NCBI GenBank assembly: GCA_030789695.1 | Contig: JAULAV010003358.1 | Location: 163,893 to 227,892, forward strand | DNA length: 64,000 bases | DNA from: Scilla litardierei | Lineage: Eukaryota; Streptophyta; Magnoliopsida; Asparagales; Asparagaceae | Reading direction: 5' to 3' | Shown: positions 21,913-32,027 of the stretch, in pieces | How positions within the stretch are numbered: the stretch's first letter is position 1 | Layout: each line of letters opens with the position of its first letter | Program-made: the position numbers and the translations under genes | Notes under the pieces: generated by a model | Database searches by the model: none | Told to the model about the DNA's origin: nothing | The model's input: the letters and a program-made list of their open reading frames with translations, nothing else

Positions 21913-23742
21913 TGATCGCAACCCCGGATACACGTCCCGAGGCGACGGTTGTAGTTTTACCGCAAGCGCACGGTATAGCGGCGAGCGGGTATCGAACACA
22001 GGGAGGACGAATGACCGTGCTTGCTCCTGATCCACCTAGCTATTTATGAACAGAGAGAGATAATTGCCTTGGGCGATCCTGTCACAATCGTCAGACAAAT
22101 TTGCGAAATATCAAATCAAATAAAGAACGTCTAGGGAAAGGGGAATCCCCACTACTCACCGTATTTCATAAGTGTGGTTCGCCGGTATCGAAATTGCTAG
22201 AATGAGAATTTGGATGAACTAGTTGCAACTAAATGTGGAACCAAGCTCACGCTCTCGCGCTGTTGCCGGTCTATAGCTATCCTAGGGTCGGGTCCAATCT
22301 CTTGCAAACCCTAGCCTAGGAAAGCTAGCATTAGGATCAACATCATCGTCCAATTGCGCACCGAGCCCAATCTCTTGCACACTCGGTCCACAATCTAAAT
22401 TAGGATAGTTCCTACCCGTCCAATCTCTTGCAAACGGGTATCGGCACGGGATCGCAACCGGAGGTCCTAGTATCGGTCCAATCTCTTGCAAACCGATACT
22501 TCGGAAATCCGACTCCAACCCAATTCGGATTTCTAGGGCTTCCTATCAAATTGGGACCCAATCTCTTGCAAATCCCAATTGATATAAATACCTAGCTATC
22601 CGTAGTAATTCGATCCCAATCTAATCCCTAATTATTGATTCTAGCACAATTTCTACCAATTTATCACAAATACGAAATTGGGCTTGTAGGGTTCATCCCC
22701 ACGCCCCAAGACGTGGAGACTACTCACAAATCATATCAATAGCACAAAAATAATCAATGAAATAGGCAATGGAATTCATCACAACAATGATATAAACAAT
22801 AAAAATAGAGTTTTTGGGGAAGAACAATGCAAACCAATGTAGATCTTCAATTAATCCAACAAAAATCCAAGTTTTTCTCCTCTCCAATCACAATTAATAA
22901 AGCTAAAAAAGTAAACTCCAAAAAGCTGCAAAAAATCTGAGAGATGGCTCTCTAAACTAGGGTAAAAACAGAGCTTAAATAGCCCCAAAAATCGTCTAAA
23001 AATCCTGACCAAAATGCCCCTGCACAGCCTGTTTTCCGCAAATTTCGCTACAGGCAGCGCATCGCACTCGGCCGAGTGACAAAAGTCGCTCGGCCGAGTG
23101 AAAACCCTGTCATTTTTCCAGTAAGTCGGGGGCTTCAGGGGGTCTTCAGCTTGGGGGCGGCTCGGCCGAGTGAGTTGTCGTCACTCGGCCGATGGCTTCA
23201 AGGCACTCGGGCGGACGTAATAATCCACTCGGCCGAGTGGGTCTTCTGAAGCTCAGATGGCCGAAAAACAGTAACTTCGATATTCTGGAGGGGCTTCGTC
23301 TGGGCGCCACTCGGGCGGACGTGGTATCGTCACTCGGCCGATGTGGTCTCCGTCGCTCGGCCGAGTACACATGGAAATCGTGTCTGAACGGGTCGGCCGA
23401 GCAGTGTCTCGCTGGTCGGCCGAGTGGCTCCTCCACTCGGCTGAGTGGGACACAAAAAATGCCCAAACTGATCGTTTTGGCCTCCTCGTCGCTCCGGCGA
23501 CGTCCATTCTTCTTCCGCTCCTCTTCAACAGCAAAATACCCCTCGGGGAGGTCGTCGGTGGCCGTCTATCGTGAGCGCATCTCATGATCACTCCAAATCG
23601 CGCCAAATCACCTGAAATGCGACAAAAATAACAAAGCGTGAAAAGCATCGCAATATCGTCGATATATCGTGAAAAACATGATTTGGGCGATCTAAATGGC
23701 ATGCAAACATGCGGAAAAAAGGTGTAAAATAAGGAGTGATCA
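21913..23742 (-). repeat. 3' LTR of element A (1830 bp)
   Basis: On the minus strand it runs from TGATCACTCC to GGTTGCGATCA. It contains the palindromes (about 23065-23460) and the hairpin array. It is nearly identical to the 5' LTR at 32028-33848, differing by small indels such as cacaatcgtcag versus ctcgtcag near 22083. Confidence 0.95.
22277..22582 (-). ncRNA. Hairpin array in 3' LTR of A
   Basis: Five copies of ccaatctcttgcaa (the loop on the opposite strand) are each bordered by complementary arms, for example agtatcggt/accgatact and tacccgt/acgggta. It is the same structure as in the B LTRs. Confidence 0.8.
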
Positions 23743-25856
23743 AAATCCCCCAAGCTTGCCTCTTACTCGTCCTCGAGGAAGATAAGTAAAAGGCGAACCC
23801 GGTGGATTCGGAATACGAAAACGACAAAAAAAACGAAAAAAAATGAAAAACGAAGAAGAATGAAAACCAAACGAAAATAAAGAAAGAAAGAAAGAAAGAT
23901 AGGATGCTAGATCATTTTCTCAGGACGTGGGTTTCACTTACTCTTATAGCATGCATCGAGCGAGAAATACATGTCAAAGAGCCTCATTTTGACATCATAG
24001 TATAATAGTGCAAGTAGAAAATAGAAAACCCACGAACAATGGTATAATCATGAAAAACGGAATAATTTTAAAATTAACATCGCCTGAATCATCTAAAGCG
24101 GTATACAAATCTCAGATCACACACTTTTCAATTAAACGCTTTCTATCTGGAGTGTAAGAGTATCACATCATAGAATAGAGAGAATAGAAAAGTAAGGATT
24201 TCATGAAATGAATGCTAGGCTTAGATTTCTGGATTTCGTAAAGCTAGAAACAATCTCACCGAGTATAAAATATTACTTAGCCTAGGTTGTCGTGCAATGT
24301 CAAGTAGTCACTCTCTCACACATCAATGGATCCCCTCCCCCAAGCTTATCTAAAAGCGTGGTGGCACAAAAATATTTACATCCCCGTTTTTATATAGCTC
24401 CAAAGGCAAGGAAGAGAAAGAAGAAAGAAAGTAAGCGAGATGGGATCTTTTATTGAGGATTTTTCCTCTTTTCTCTCTTTTTTTTTATATAAGATATATA
24501 CAATGATCCCAACTCAAAGAGAGATAATGATATACAAGAATGTTCTCCTCTCTTTTTATTATTGTTTTTTTTTGTAATGAGAGGTTTGGAGCTAGGAATT
24601 AATAGCGGGGGAAATGCCATAAAATAGAGTCACTAAGGGGAGATTCACCAATGATCTTTTAAAAGTAGAGAAATGATGTTCAAGATTTGTGGAGAAAGAA
24701 ATAAATATAACTCTCAGCTCACTCTATAAGACATGCACGACAACTTCAGCGGGGTAATCTAATCTACTCAGTTTCGATCACAAAAAAGCTAACTAATCCA
24801 GATATATCTTAGCTAATCATCATTCAATCATCCGGAAGTGAAGTGTACAATTCATGCATATAGAAGTGATAAAGGAAAAGAAGTCAGTACTCCAGACATA
24901 GGCATTCAATGCGTGAATCTTGGTGTGTTTTCTGTGATAGCATACATATGAATATTCAGGCTCAGCTAATAATAAAATTTCATCCATTTTCATGAGGGAA
25001 AAAAAATGTGGGTTACTACTCCTAAATGCAAAGCAAGTCATAGCATATGATATCAGAAATAAAGTCTAAGACACGACAAATATAGCATGCATATAGAATA
25101 AGCTAACTCCACGTGGACATCATCACAGAAAATTCATCTCTAGCATGAGATGAAAAAAAAGGAAGTAAAGATAAAAGGAAAATAGAACTATGCAATGCGG
25201 CACACAGGAAAGTAAGGAAAACGTGATGCATGGCAAAATAAAAGAAAAATAATGAAAAATGAGTGCAAAAGTGAAAAGCGGTGTGAAAAACTGAAAATAA
25301 AGGTGGCAAATCGAAAAAGAAAGTGAGAACTCACTCCCCCAAGCTAAACGGCACAATGTCCTCAATGTGCAAAGTGTGGCACACAGAGAGAGAAGTAATG
25401 CGAGGGGCAAGTGAGGATGCATGCATGATGGGTAGAAAAAAAAAGATAATGAAAGGAGAAAAAAAAGGAAATGAAAATATGATGCGGAAATGATCCATGC
25501 ACAGATAGGGGTGATATGAAAATAAATGAGGCACCAAAAAAAACTCTCCCTCTCTCCCAAAAAGATATATATAGATGTGATCAAAATGAGAATCCCAAGT
25601 AAATATGATACGATAAGCACAAATAGATATGATCGAAAATATACTCCCAAAGTAAGTGAGGGGAGGGGGGTGTACAAAAGTGCATCAGGACCCAGCAGAG
25701 ACGGGCAGCACAACGGCAGGAATGGATCAAGGCATCAAGAGTGCCTAAGAAAGCGGTGCCGCGCCGTCTCCGTCCTGAGGCGGAGGTGGTGGTGGTGGTG
25801 TAGGCTGGACAGGCTGCTGAGCTGGGGTGGGCGTGAAAGTGGAAGTGGAAGCAGGT
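23743..25856 (-). other. 3' tail of element A with polypurine tract
   Basis: Non-coding tail between the third ORF and the 3' LTR. On the minus strand the last bases read aagcttgggggattt (23743-23757), the polypurine tract. Two more gcttggggga runs lie near 24340 and 25335. Frames on both strands here are composition artefacts. Confidence 0.8.
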
Positions 25857-27947
25857 CTAGTGTGTGGGAGGGTGTGTGGGAACCTGCTGGGAGGGCGGGG
25901 GTACGCGCGGAAGACGCTCTAAGATCTGCGTCAGGCAGTAGTGGATGTGAGGGATCAGGTCAAAGCGTCCAGCCGTCGCGGAGACGGTGGCGGACAGGGT
26001 CCTAAGGTCTCCTCTAAGACCACTCACCGCCAACTCAAGAGCACGTATGCTCTGCAGTACAGTGTCGGGCGGGGGTGGTGCAGAGGGACGCACCTGTCGG
26101 GGCTGCGCAGGGCGAGGCTGGCGTACGCGAGTGGAGTATGTAACGGGGTCAGCAGGGAAGGGGACGAAAGGTGCCGCGCCTGGAAATGTGGGCCGGGCCT
26201 CAGTGTGAGGTCGGGACGGGCGGTGGGAAGTGGAGGCAGCGGCAGCGAAAGAAGAGTACAAAAGCGGCTGCGAGGCGGCAAGAGAGGTCAGTGGCCCAGA
26301 AGTGTGGACAGACGCCACGACGCTCTCGGAGAATACGGCAGCTGTGGAGACAGAGGAATCTCCCGCTGGGGCGGAAGTGTGTGGACCAAAAGGCGCAATC
26401 CCAGCGGAGATCATGCTAGCCATGGTCTCCACGACCGCGGCGAACGAGGGCTCTCCACTCTCAACAAAGGTCTGCGGGCGCTGGGGGAGAGCGGAGCAAA
26501 GAGGCTCCACGGACAGAGGGCCGGAGGTGGCAGCGGGAGTGGTGGGGACAGCCTCGGAAGTGGTGACAGTGGTGGAAGTGGGCTCAGCAAAAGTACTCTC
26601 GACACAGGCAGAGGTGGGGACAGAAGTGTCAAGAGCAGTGGAAATGTCAGGAACAGGCTGAGAGGCCACAGGGTCGACGGGGTGGGCAGCAGGCTCGGCA
26701 GGGTGTGCAGCAGGGTCTGCGGGAGCAGCCTGGGCAGCGTGGGCAGCGTGGGCCTGCTCGGCCTCCTCGGCCTCGAGCACGTACGCAGCGGGGATGAGGA
26801 CATCCGCCGCCGGAATCCAGTCAACGTGGGCTGGTGCAATCAGAGTCCGAGCAGGGCTCGGGAGAATCATGTAATCGGCCCCATAGGGGCCGTGCAACCA
26901 GACCCAGTGACGCTCACCATGCGGACGAAGCATCTTCATCCGGGCCATAACGTCTATCGACAAAGAGGTGGGGCCCGATACTCGCCGCAGGTCGTCGGGG
27001 AAGTCCTCGCCGGTCATAAGAGCAAGCAGGGTAATCAGGCCGCCGCAGCATATCGGTGAGCGGGCGCCCACCGATACAATGATGCGGTCTAAGTACCATG
27101 CCGCGATATCGATCACGACGGCGGGGACAAGCTCATCTCCATCCCTAGATAGAGCTCTGGGACGGGTCATCGCGTAGAGCATGTAAAGCTCTGGCGTAGA
27201 CATCGTGCCCGGCTCATATCTGGCCAAAAATGTCGTCGCCATAAGGCGCTGAGCAATGCAAAGGCAGGGATGTACGATGGCTGAGGCCTTGGCCCTACTA
27301 GGGTCAAAGGCGGCGTGGAGACCCGTGATACGTGCCCAGAAGGCACCGGCATCGAAAGAGGGTGGAGGGATATGTGTGGGGCCGTAACCGCGATCGGCAC
27401 CGGGGACGGCGGGCCAAGAGAAAAATGCTCTCATCATATCGAGAGTGACCTGGCACTCTCGATCCATGAACCGGAATGAGCATCCCTCATCGGTCCGGGC
27501 GATCGAACTCAAAACCTCAAGTGTCGGGCGGGTAAAAGTATCCGCCGACACCTGAAGGAAGTCGCGCCAACCCACGTTGTCGTACAACGTGAGTATCCCC
27601 TCAAGTACCCCCAGGCGTCCTAGGTCAGCGAGGTGTGCGAACCTGGAGGGTACGATCGAGCGCTGAGAGATACGCTCGAAGACGGCGCGGTGTGCGTCGT
27701 CTCGGAACGTAATCCCGAGCGGCCCGACCAGTGGGGCCGGTGGTGGTGGCTGTGGATCGGCAGGGAGAGGCTGTGCGGGCTGTGGGTGCGCTGCAGGCTG
27801 TGCGGGGTGTGCGGGGCCTGCAGGCTGTGCGGGGTGTGCGGGGGAAGGAGGAGGAGACTCTTCCGCCTCGTGGGCGGGGCCGGCGTCATCAGACCTCTTC
27901 CGCTTAGCGGAAGGTCTCCTCGTCCGAGGCCGTGTCCGGGGCGGCAT
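25857..27947 (-). CDS. Third ORF (Athila ORF/env-position) of element A
   Basis: I start at the ATG of MPPRTRPR (codon at 27945-27947), because that start is shared with B1 and B2; an in-frame ATG also exists at 28016. The protein is about 696 residues. It has a basic N-terminus with KRKR near residue 16, a Pro/Ala/His-rich linker, and a globular domain of ~270 residues starting near GITFRDDAHRAVF that resembles the Athila ORF1-type protein. A long Ala/Pro/Thr/Ser-rich region follows, then a C-terminal helical segment (LQSIRALELAVSGLRGDLRTL), probably a coiled coil. There is no signal peptide or clear membrane anchor. The frame is intact. Its function is unknown; nuclear localisation is inference. 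Confidence 0.8.
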   Translation of the reverse strand: MPPRTRPRTRRPSAKRKRSDDAGPAHEAEESPPPSPAHPAQPAGPAHPAQPAAHPQPAQPLPADPQPPPPAPLVGPLGITFRDDAHRAVFERISQRSIVPSRFAHLADLGRLGVLEGILTLYDNVGWRDFLQVSADTFTRPTLEVLSSIARTDEGCSFRFMDRECQVTLDMMRAFFSWPAVPGADRGYGPTHIPPPSFDAGAFWARITGLHAAFDPSRAKASAIVHPCLCIAQRLMATTFLARYEPGTMSTPELYMLYAMTRPRALSRDGDELVPAVVIDIAAWYLDRIIVSVGARSPICCGGLITLLALMTGEDFPDDLRRVSGPTSLSIDVMARMKMLRPHGERHWVWLHGPYGADYMILPSPARTLIAPAHVDWIPAADVLIPAAYVLEAEEAEQAHAAHAAQAAPADPAAHPAEPAAHPVDPVASQPVPDISTALDTSVPTSACVESTFAEPTSTTVTTSEAVPTTPAATSGPLSVEPLCSALPQRPQTFVESGEPSFAAVVETMASMISAGIAPFGPHTSAPAGDSSVSTAAVFSESVVASVHTSGPLTSLAASQPLLYSSFAAAASTSHRPSRPHTEARPTFPGAAPFVPFPADPVTYSTRVRQPRPAQPRQVRPSAPPPPDTVLQSIRALELAVSGLRGDLRTLSATVSATAGRFDLIPHIHYCLTQILERLPRVPPPSQQVPTHPPTH

Positions 27948-28492
27948 ATCGGCCCAGAGCGCGCCGAAAAGTGAAAAAGTGTAGCGTGTGCAAAAAGAGT
28001 GGAAAGAGTGTACCAAAACACGCCGCGAGTGCTAAGCGGTGGAAGCGTGCGAAGTCCGCGCCTCCACGAAATCCAAAACAGCCCGTAGAAGCTCCCCTGA
28101 GCTCCCCTAAGCTCCAAAAAGCAACCTGCGCATGGAAAAGCGATATCAGCGAGTAATAATCAAAATGTATGGAGCAATAGGGGTATAACAGATAGATATG
28201 GGAATTGATTCGGGTTAGGGGTTCGATTAATACACGGATCCTCGAAAACTACGCAAAAAGAGAAGAAAATGGGCAAATCGAGCTATACCGGAGGCGATCG
28301 GAGACGAGGTCGCCGGCGGCGACTCGGGCGGGGCGCGGCGTCGGTCGGCCGGCGGTGGCTGGCCGAGCGGCGGCGCGCGCGGGCGTGGTCGGGCGAGTGA
28401 GGGTTGGGCGAAGGGGGGAATCGGGCGAGGGTAGGCGAAGGGGCGCGGGCGGATTTGGGAATTTAGATTTCGAAATCCGCGCCCCTTCGTCA

Positions 28493-28840
28493 CTTATATA
28501 ATAGAAAGTTACGACTCGGCCGAGTGACGTGGTCACTCGGCCGAGCGAGGCAATAGAAATTTTCTCCCCGATATCGCTTCGGCCGAGTGGCTTTGCCAGC
28601 CTCGGCCGAGTGGAGTAAGTCCATTCGGCCGAGTGACTCAAGCTACTCGGCAAGACTCGCCCTAGGAGGGTATCCGTTTTACTCGGCCGAGTGAATATAT
28701 GTACTCGGCCGAGTAGCAGTTATATCGAAATCGAGAAAATAAACAGAGAGTTGGGTACAGCAGACTTCCCTCGTTCGTGAGCGGCTCGGCCGGACGAACT
28801 TCTGGACTCGGCCGAGTGACTAGTATACTCGGCCGAGTGA
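28493..28840 (-). promoter_or_regulatory. Internal palindrome array and TATA box upstream of third ORF (A)
   Basis: On the minus strand, about ten actcggccgagt-type palindromes (28840 to 28513) are followed by tattatataag (28503-28493), about 550 bp upstream of the third-ORF start. This repeats the LTR layout of palindromes followed by a TATA-like box. A splice-acceptor-like atgcgcag/g lies near 28128, so the transcript may have a 5'-UTR intron. Confidence 0.65.
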
Positions 28841-29061
28841 GCCTTGTATTCTGCTGTTTGTCTTCGTTTGAGCTCTAAACTCCGTCTTTCCCTCTCCAGT
28901 CGATTTCATGCTCCTCCTAAGCGTCGAACGCCTTCTTGGGGCGCTCCTCATCGTCTCGTTCATCCTCCTCATGATGATCTACCTATCTTCTCTCCTGTCA
29001 AGAAAAATAGGACCCGTTATCACAAAATTTTTGGTCGGGTGACTCAAAATACTAAAAATTT
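28841..29061 (-). other. Spacer after gag-pro frame of A
   Basis: Non-coding sequence between the end of the gag-pro frame and the palindrome array. On the minus strand it contains an acceptor-like tttttcttgacag near 29000, shared with B1 and B2. Confidence 0.5.
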
Positions 29062-31869
29062 CTAAACGAAAATAAAGAAAGAAAAAAGATAAAAAATAAA
29101 GCAAAAACCGTCGGGTTGCCTCCCGACAAGCGCTCGTTTTAGGTCGTGGCGGCTTGGATTTGGATGTGGCGGCGTAGCGGTCTCCCTCGGAGGTCTCTTG
29201 TCCCGAATGGTGTTGGGGGGAGGCTCCCCCAAGCTAGCATTTGCCCCGGTCAACGGCTTAACCGGCGATGCCGATTTCCGTGCCGGCGGAGCTTTCTTTG
29301 GAGACTTTAATTTTGAGAGCTTGCAGAGCTCTCGAATCCTCGCGACATCAGCGTCGCCTTCATCTTCATCAACGGAGAAGTCGGGGGAATCGTCTTCAAT
29401 CTTTTCATCTTGGCCTAAATCCGGGCCTTCATCAAGTTCTTCATCAAAGAGAGCACCAATTGAATGAGGAATCGCCTCCTCTATCACCTCATCAAGGAGG
29501 TCCATGTAATCGAGCTCCTCGTGGTGAGGCATGTGTTTCATTGCCTTAGGAATGTGGAGCTCCACCTCGATGTTGCCGACGTTTAAAGTAAGTGTACCTT
29601 CGCGCACGTCGACGATGACTCCGGCGGTGGCGAGGAAGGGGCGTCCAAGTATCAATGAGGTGTCTCCCTCCTCCTTAATGTCCATGATGACGAAGTCACA
29701 TGGTAAGCATATCCCACCCGGGACTTGAAGTGGGATGTCCTCGGCAATCCCCACCGGCCTTGTTATCCGGCCATCGGCTAATTGAATGCGCATGTCGGTG
29801 GGCTTCAACTTTGTCCCGGTGTTAAGCTTTAAGAACATGGAGAGGGGCATGAGACTCACGCTAGCCCCAAGATCGACCAACGCCTTTTGAAGAGGCACGC
29901 CGCCCAAGGTGCAAGGAATCCGAAAACTCCCCGGATCCCTAAATTTTGCCGGCTCCTTCTCTCTCTTGGTGAACCAAGAGCCCTCCTCGGCTAGCATTAT
30001 CTTCTCCTTCCTTTTCCTCCCCGAAATCAAGTCCTTCAAGAATTTAGCATACGTTGGGATCTCGACGATGGCGTCGAGGAAGGGAATATTGAGGCTAACT
30101 CCCCTTAGATACTCGAGGAATTTCGCTAGCCTTTTTTCCATTTTCGCTTTCGCTAGTCTTTGGGGGAATGGGACCGGTGGCATGAAGCGCCTCTCCTCAA
30201 TTAATTGCTCCGCCCTAGATTTCTCCTTGTCTCGTGGCTCCTTCTCCTTTTCAACCTCGACTATCGGCTCAACCGGCTCCAAACTTTCCTCCACGGCCTC
30301 CTCAATAGGAATCATGGCGGGGGTGGTATCCTTCCCGCCTCTAGTAGTGACGGCAACTACGGCGTTGATGTGGCCCGTGTTGCCCCGTGGGTTTTGCTCC
30401 GGTTGCGCCGGCAATCTTTGAGTGTTCCGGTTGAGCAACGCTAATTGCTCCGATATTTGAGCCACTACCGTATTGAGAGATTCTTGCCCCGCCTTCAAAG
30501 TAGCATTCACCTTATTTTGCTCGACCATGAACGCCTCCACTCTAGATTCGAAGTCGGTTCGTTGAGGAGCTTGTGGAGGGTTTTGATTTTGATTCCTCCA
30601 CCCTTGGTTGTATCCGGGAGGCCTATACGGTGGGACTTGTTGCTTCGGTGGAAAGTTTTGTTGCGGAGGCCCCCTCGGTGGATAGTTTTGTTGTTGGGGT
30701 GGTGGTGGTCGAGCTTGTTGAGGCGGTGGTTGTGGCGGGTTCAAGGCTCCTTCATTGTTGGCGTAGGAGAATCCCGGATGATTTCTTGCGGCCGGATTGG
30801 ACCAATACCCTTGGTTCCCCGCAACATATTGTATTTGCTCCAAGGATCCTTCTCCTTGCTCTCCTCCCGAGTACATGACTTGAGATTGGTCTTGCCAATC
30901 ACACATTTGGTTGGTCGGTGCGGAGGTGGATGGGCTTCCTTGGGGTTCCGTGATATATTTCTCCAATCTCTCCACCACCTTGTGGAGAGAATCAAATTTG
31001 CTCGTGAGCTCTGCTACGGCCTTCGCCTCGTAGATGCTAGTTGGCTTTAAGGAGGATGTGGAGTGTCCTCGCTCATCGCCCCATTGTTGGTTATTTGAGG
31101 CCATCTCCTCAATTAGGGCCGTAGCTTCCTCGGGAGTCTTTGACAAGATTGCACCATTTGCCGCGGCATCAATAATTTGTTTGGTCCCCGGTTGGAGACC
31201 GTTGTAGAAGCTATGAACTAGCTCCCAGTCCTCTATACTGTGGTGCGGGCATTGGTGCTGTAAACCCTTAAATCGCTCCCAAGCTTCATAGAGCGTCTCC
31301 TGTGGTCCTTGCTTGAAGGACATGAGAGCGCTCCGGATCTTCACCGTCTTGGATGGCGGATAGAATTTGTCAATAAATGCGCTCGCCAACTCGTCCCAAG
31401 TAGTGAAGACTCCGTCAGCTTGCGTCCTCAACCAATAGAGTGCCTTGTCCTTGAGTGTGAAGGGGAAGAGGCGCAGTCTGATAGCGTCGTCGGAGACCCC
31501 TGGCATCTGAAATGTGGCGCACTTTGACAAGAATAGTTGGATGTGGTAGTGGGGGTTCTCATGTGCGTTCCCATGAAACGGGTCTTGTTGCATCAACACC
31601 ACCAATCCAGTCTTTAGCTCGAAGTTCTTGTCGGCCGCCAACCCCGGCATGGCAATGGACGAGGTGGTAGAAGAAGTCTTAGGCCGAAGCCTATCTCGAA
31701 TAGAGATTATCCTTACCATCCTTGCCGTCAATTCTTCAGGAGTTTCCCGGTTGGTCATATACCTCCCTTCCGGATCTTGTCTCTTTTCCGCTCTAAGTCT
31801 CCGCGCGGTACGTTCGATCTCGGGATCAAATAATAAGCCTTCTGGGTCCGCCGTAGATCTCGTGTACAT
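29062..31869 (-). CDS. gag-pro: Gag-protease polyprotein of element A, pol domains deleted
   Basis: Intact 935-codon frame. The Gag domain (retrotransposon gag type, about residues 85-240) includes FPFTLKDKALYWL and WDELASAFIDKFYP. A Pro/Gln-rich linker follows; no CCHC knuckle is seen, as is usual in Athila-like Gags. The protease lies at ~640-760 with active site VDLGASVSLMP and ILGRPFLAT; Asp-Leu-Gly replaces Asp-Ser/Thr-Gly, common in this lineage. Directly after it comes an acidic tail starting [19 protein letters not shown] that in B1 follows integrase. RT, RNase H and integrase have therefore been removed cleanly without breaking the frame. The product could build particles and cleave proteins but not reverse transcribe or integrate. 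Confidence 0.9.
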   Translation of the reverse strand: MYTRSTADPEGLLFDPEIERTARRLRAEKRQDPEGRYMTNRETPEELTARMVRIISIRDRLRPKTSSTTSSIAMPGLAADKNFELKTGLVVLMQQDPFHGNAHENPHYHIQLFLSKCATFQMPGVSDDAIRLRLFPFTLKDKALYWLRTQADGVFTTWDELASAFIDKFYPPSKTVKIRSALMSFKQGPQETLYEAWERFKGLQHQCPHHSIEDWELVHSFYNGLQPGTKQIIDAAANGAILSKTPEEATALIEEMASNNQQWGDERGHSTSSLKPTSIYEAKAVAELTSKFDSLHKVVERLEKYITEPQGSPSTSAPTNQMCDWQDQSQVMYSGGEQGEGSLEQIQYVAGNQGYWSNPAARNHPGFSYANNEGALNPPQPPPQQARPPPPQQQNYPPRGPPQQNFPPKQQVPPYRPPGYNQGWRNQNQNPPQAPQRTDFESRVEAFMVEQNKVNATLKAGQESLNTVVAQISEQLALLNRNTQRLPAQPEQNPRGNTGHINAVVAVTTRGGKDTTPAMIPIEEAVEESLEPVEPIVEVEKEKEPRDKEKSRAEQLIEERRFMPPVPFPQRLAKAKMEKRLAKFLEYLRGVSLNIPFLDAIVEIPTYAKFLKDLISGRKRKEKIMLAEEGSWFTKREKEPAKFRDPGSFRIPCTLGGVPLQKALVDLGASVSLMPLSMFLKLNTGTKLKPTDMRIQLADGRITRPVGIAEDIPLQVPGGICLPCDFVIMDIKEEGDTSLILGRPFLATAGVIVDVREGTLTLNVGNIEVELHIPKAMKHMPHHEELDYMDLLDEVIEEAIPHSIGALFDEELDEGPDLGQDEKIEDDSPDFSVDEDEGDADVARIRELCKLSKLKSPKKAPPARKSASPVKPLTGANASLGEPPPNTIRDKRPPRETATPPHPNPSRHDLKRALVGRQPDGFCFIFYLFSFFIFV

Positions 31870-32003
31870 GCACAGGGGAAACAGAGTTTCAAAGAAATGA
31901 TTAATACCGTGGAAGGGTTAGGCAAGAAATAAGAAATAAAAATAATGATAATAATAAAAAGAAGAAGAATAGCTAGGGTGAAAAAGAATCAAACGCAATC
32001 GCC
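31870..32003 (-). other. Leader of element A
   Basis: Short untranslated leader between the primer binding site and the gag start, about 130 bases and purine/AT-rich. Confidence 0.7.
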
Positions 32004-32021
32004 TCCCCGGCAACGGCGCCA
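32004..32021 (-). promoter_or_regulatory. Primer binding site, tRNA-Asp type (A)
   Basis: On the minus strand tggcgccgttgccgggga is complementary to the 3' end of plant tRNA-Asp including CCA, over all 18 bases. It lies six bases after the LTR end. Confidence 0.9.
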
Positions 32022-32027
32022 AAAACT

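Noticed and set aside
23146..23753. Reading frames of 77-166 codons in the Athila-like LTRs (also at 33252-33853, 38251-38679, 49531-50138, 60760-61367)
   Set aside because: They overlap on both strands across the palindrome array of non-coding LTRs and contain the translated palindrome repeatedly.
25123..25713. 196-codon Phe/Leu-rich minus-strand frame in the tail of A
   Set aside because: T-rich non-coding tail. The matching region of B1 and B2 does not keep a comparable frame.
25941..27059. Long Gly/Ser/Arg-rich plus-strand frame opposite the third ORF of A (similar frames opposite B1 and B2)
   Set aside because: It is the antisense shadow of a GC-rich coding region, with low complexity and no start context or domain.
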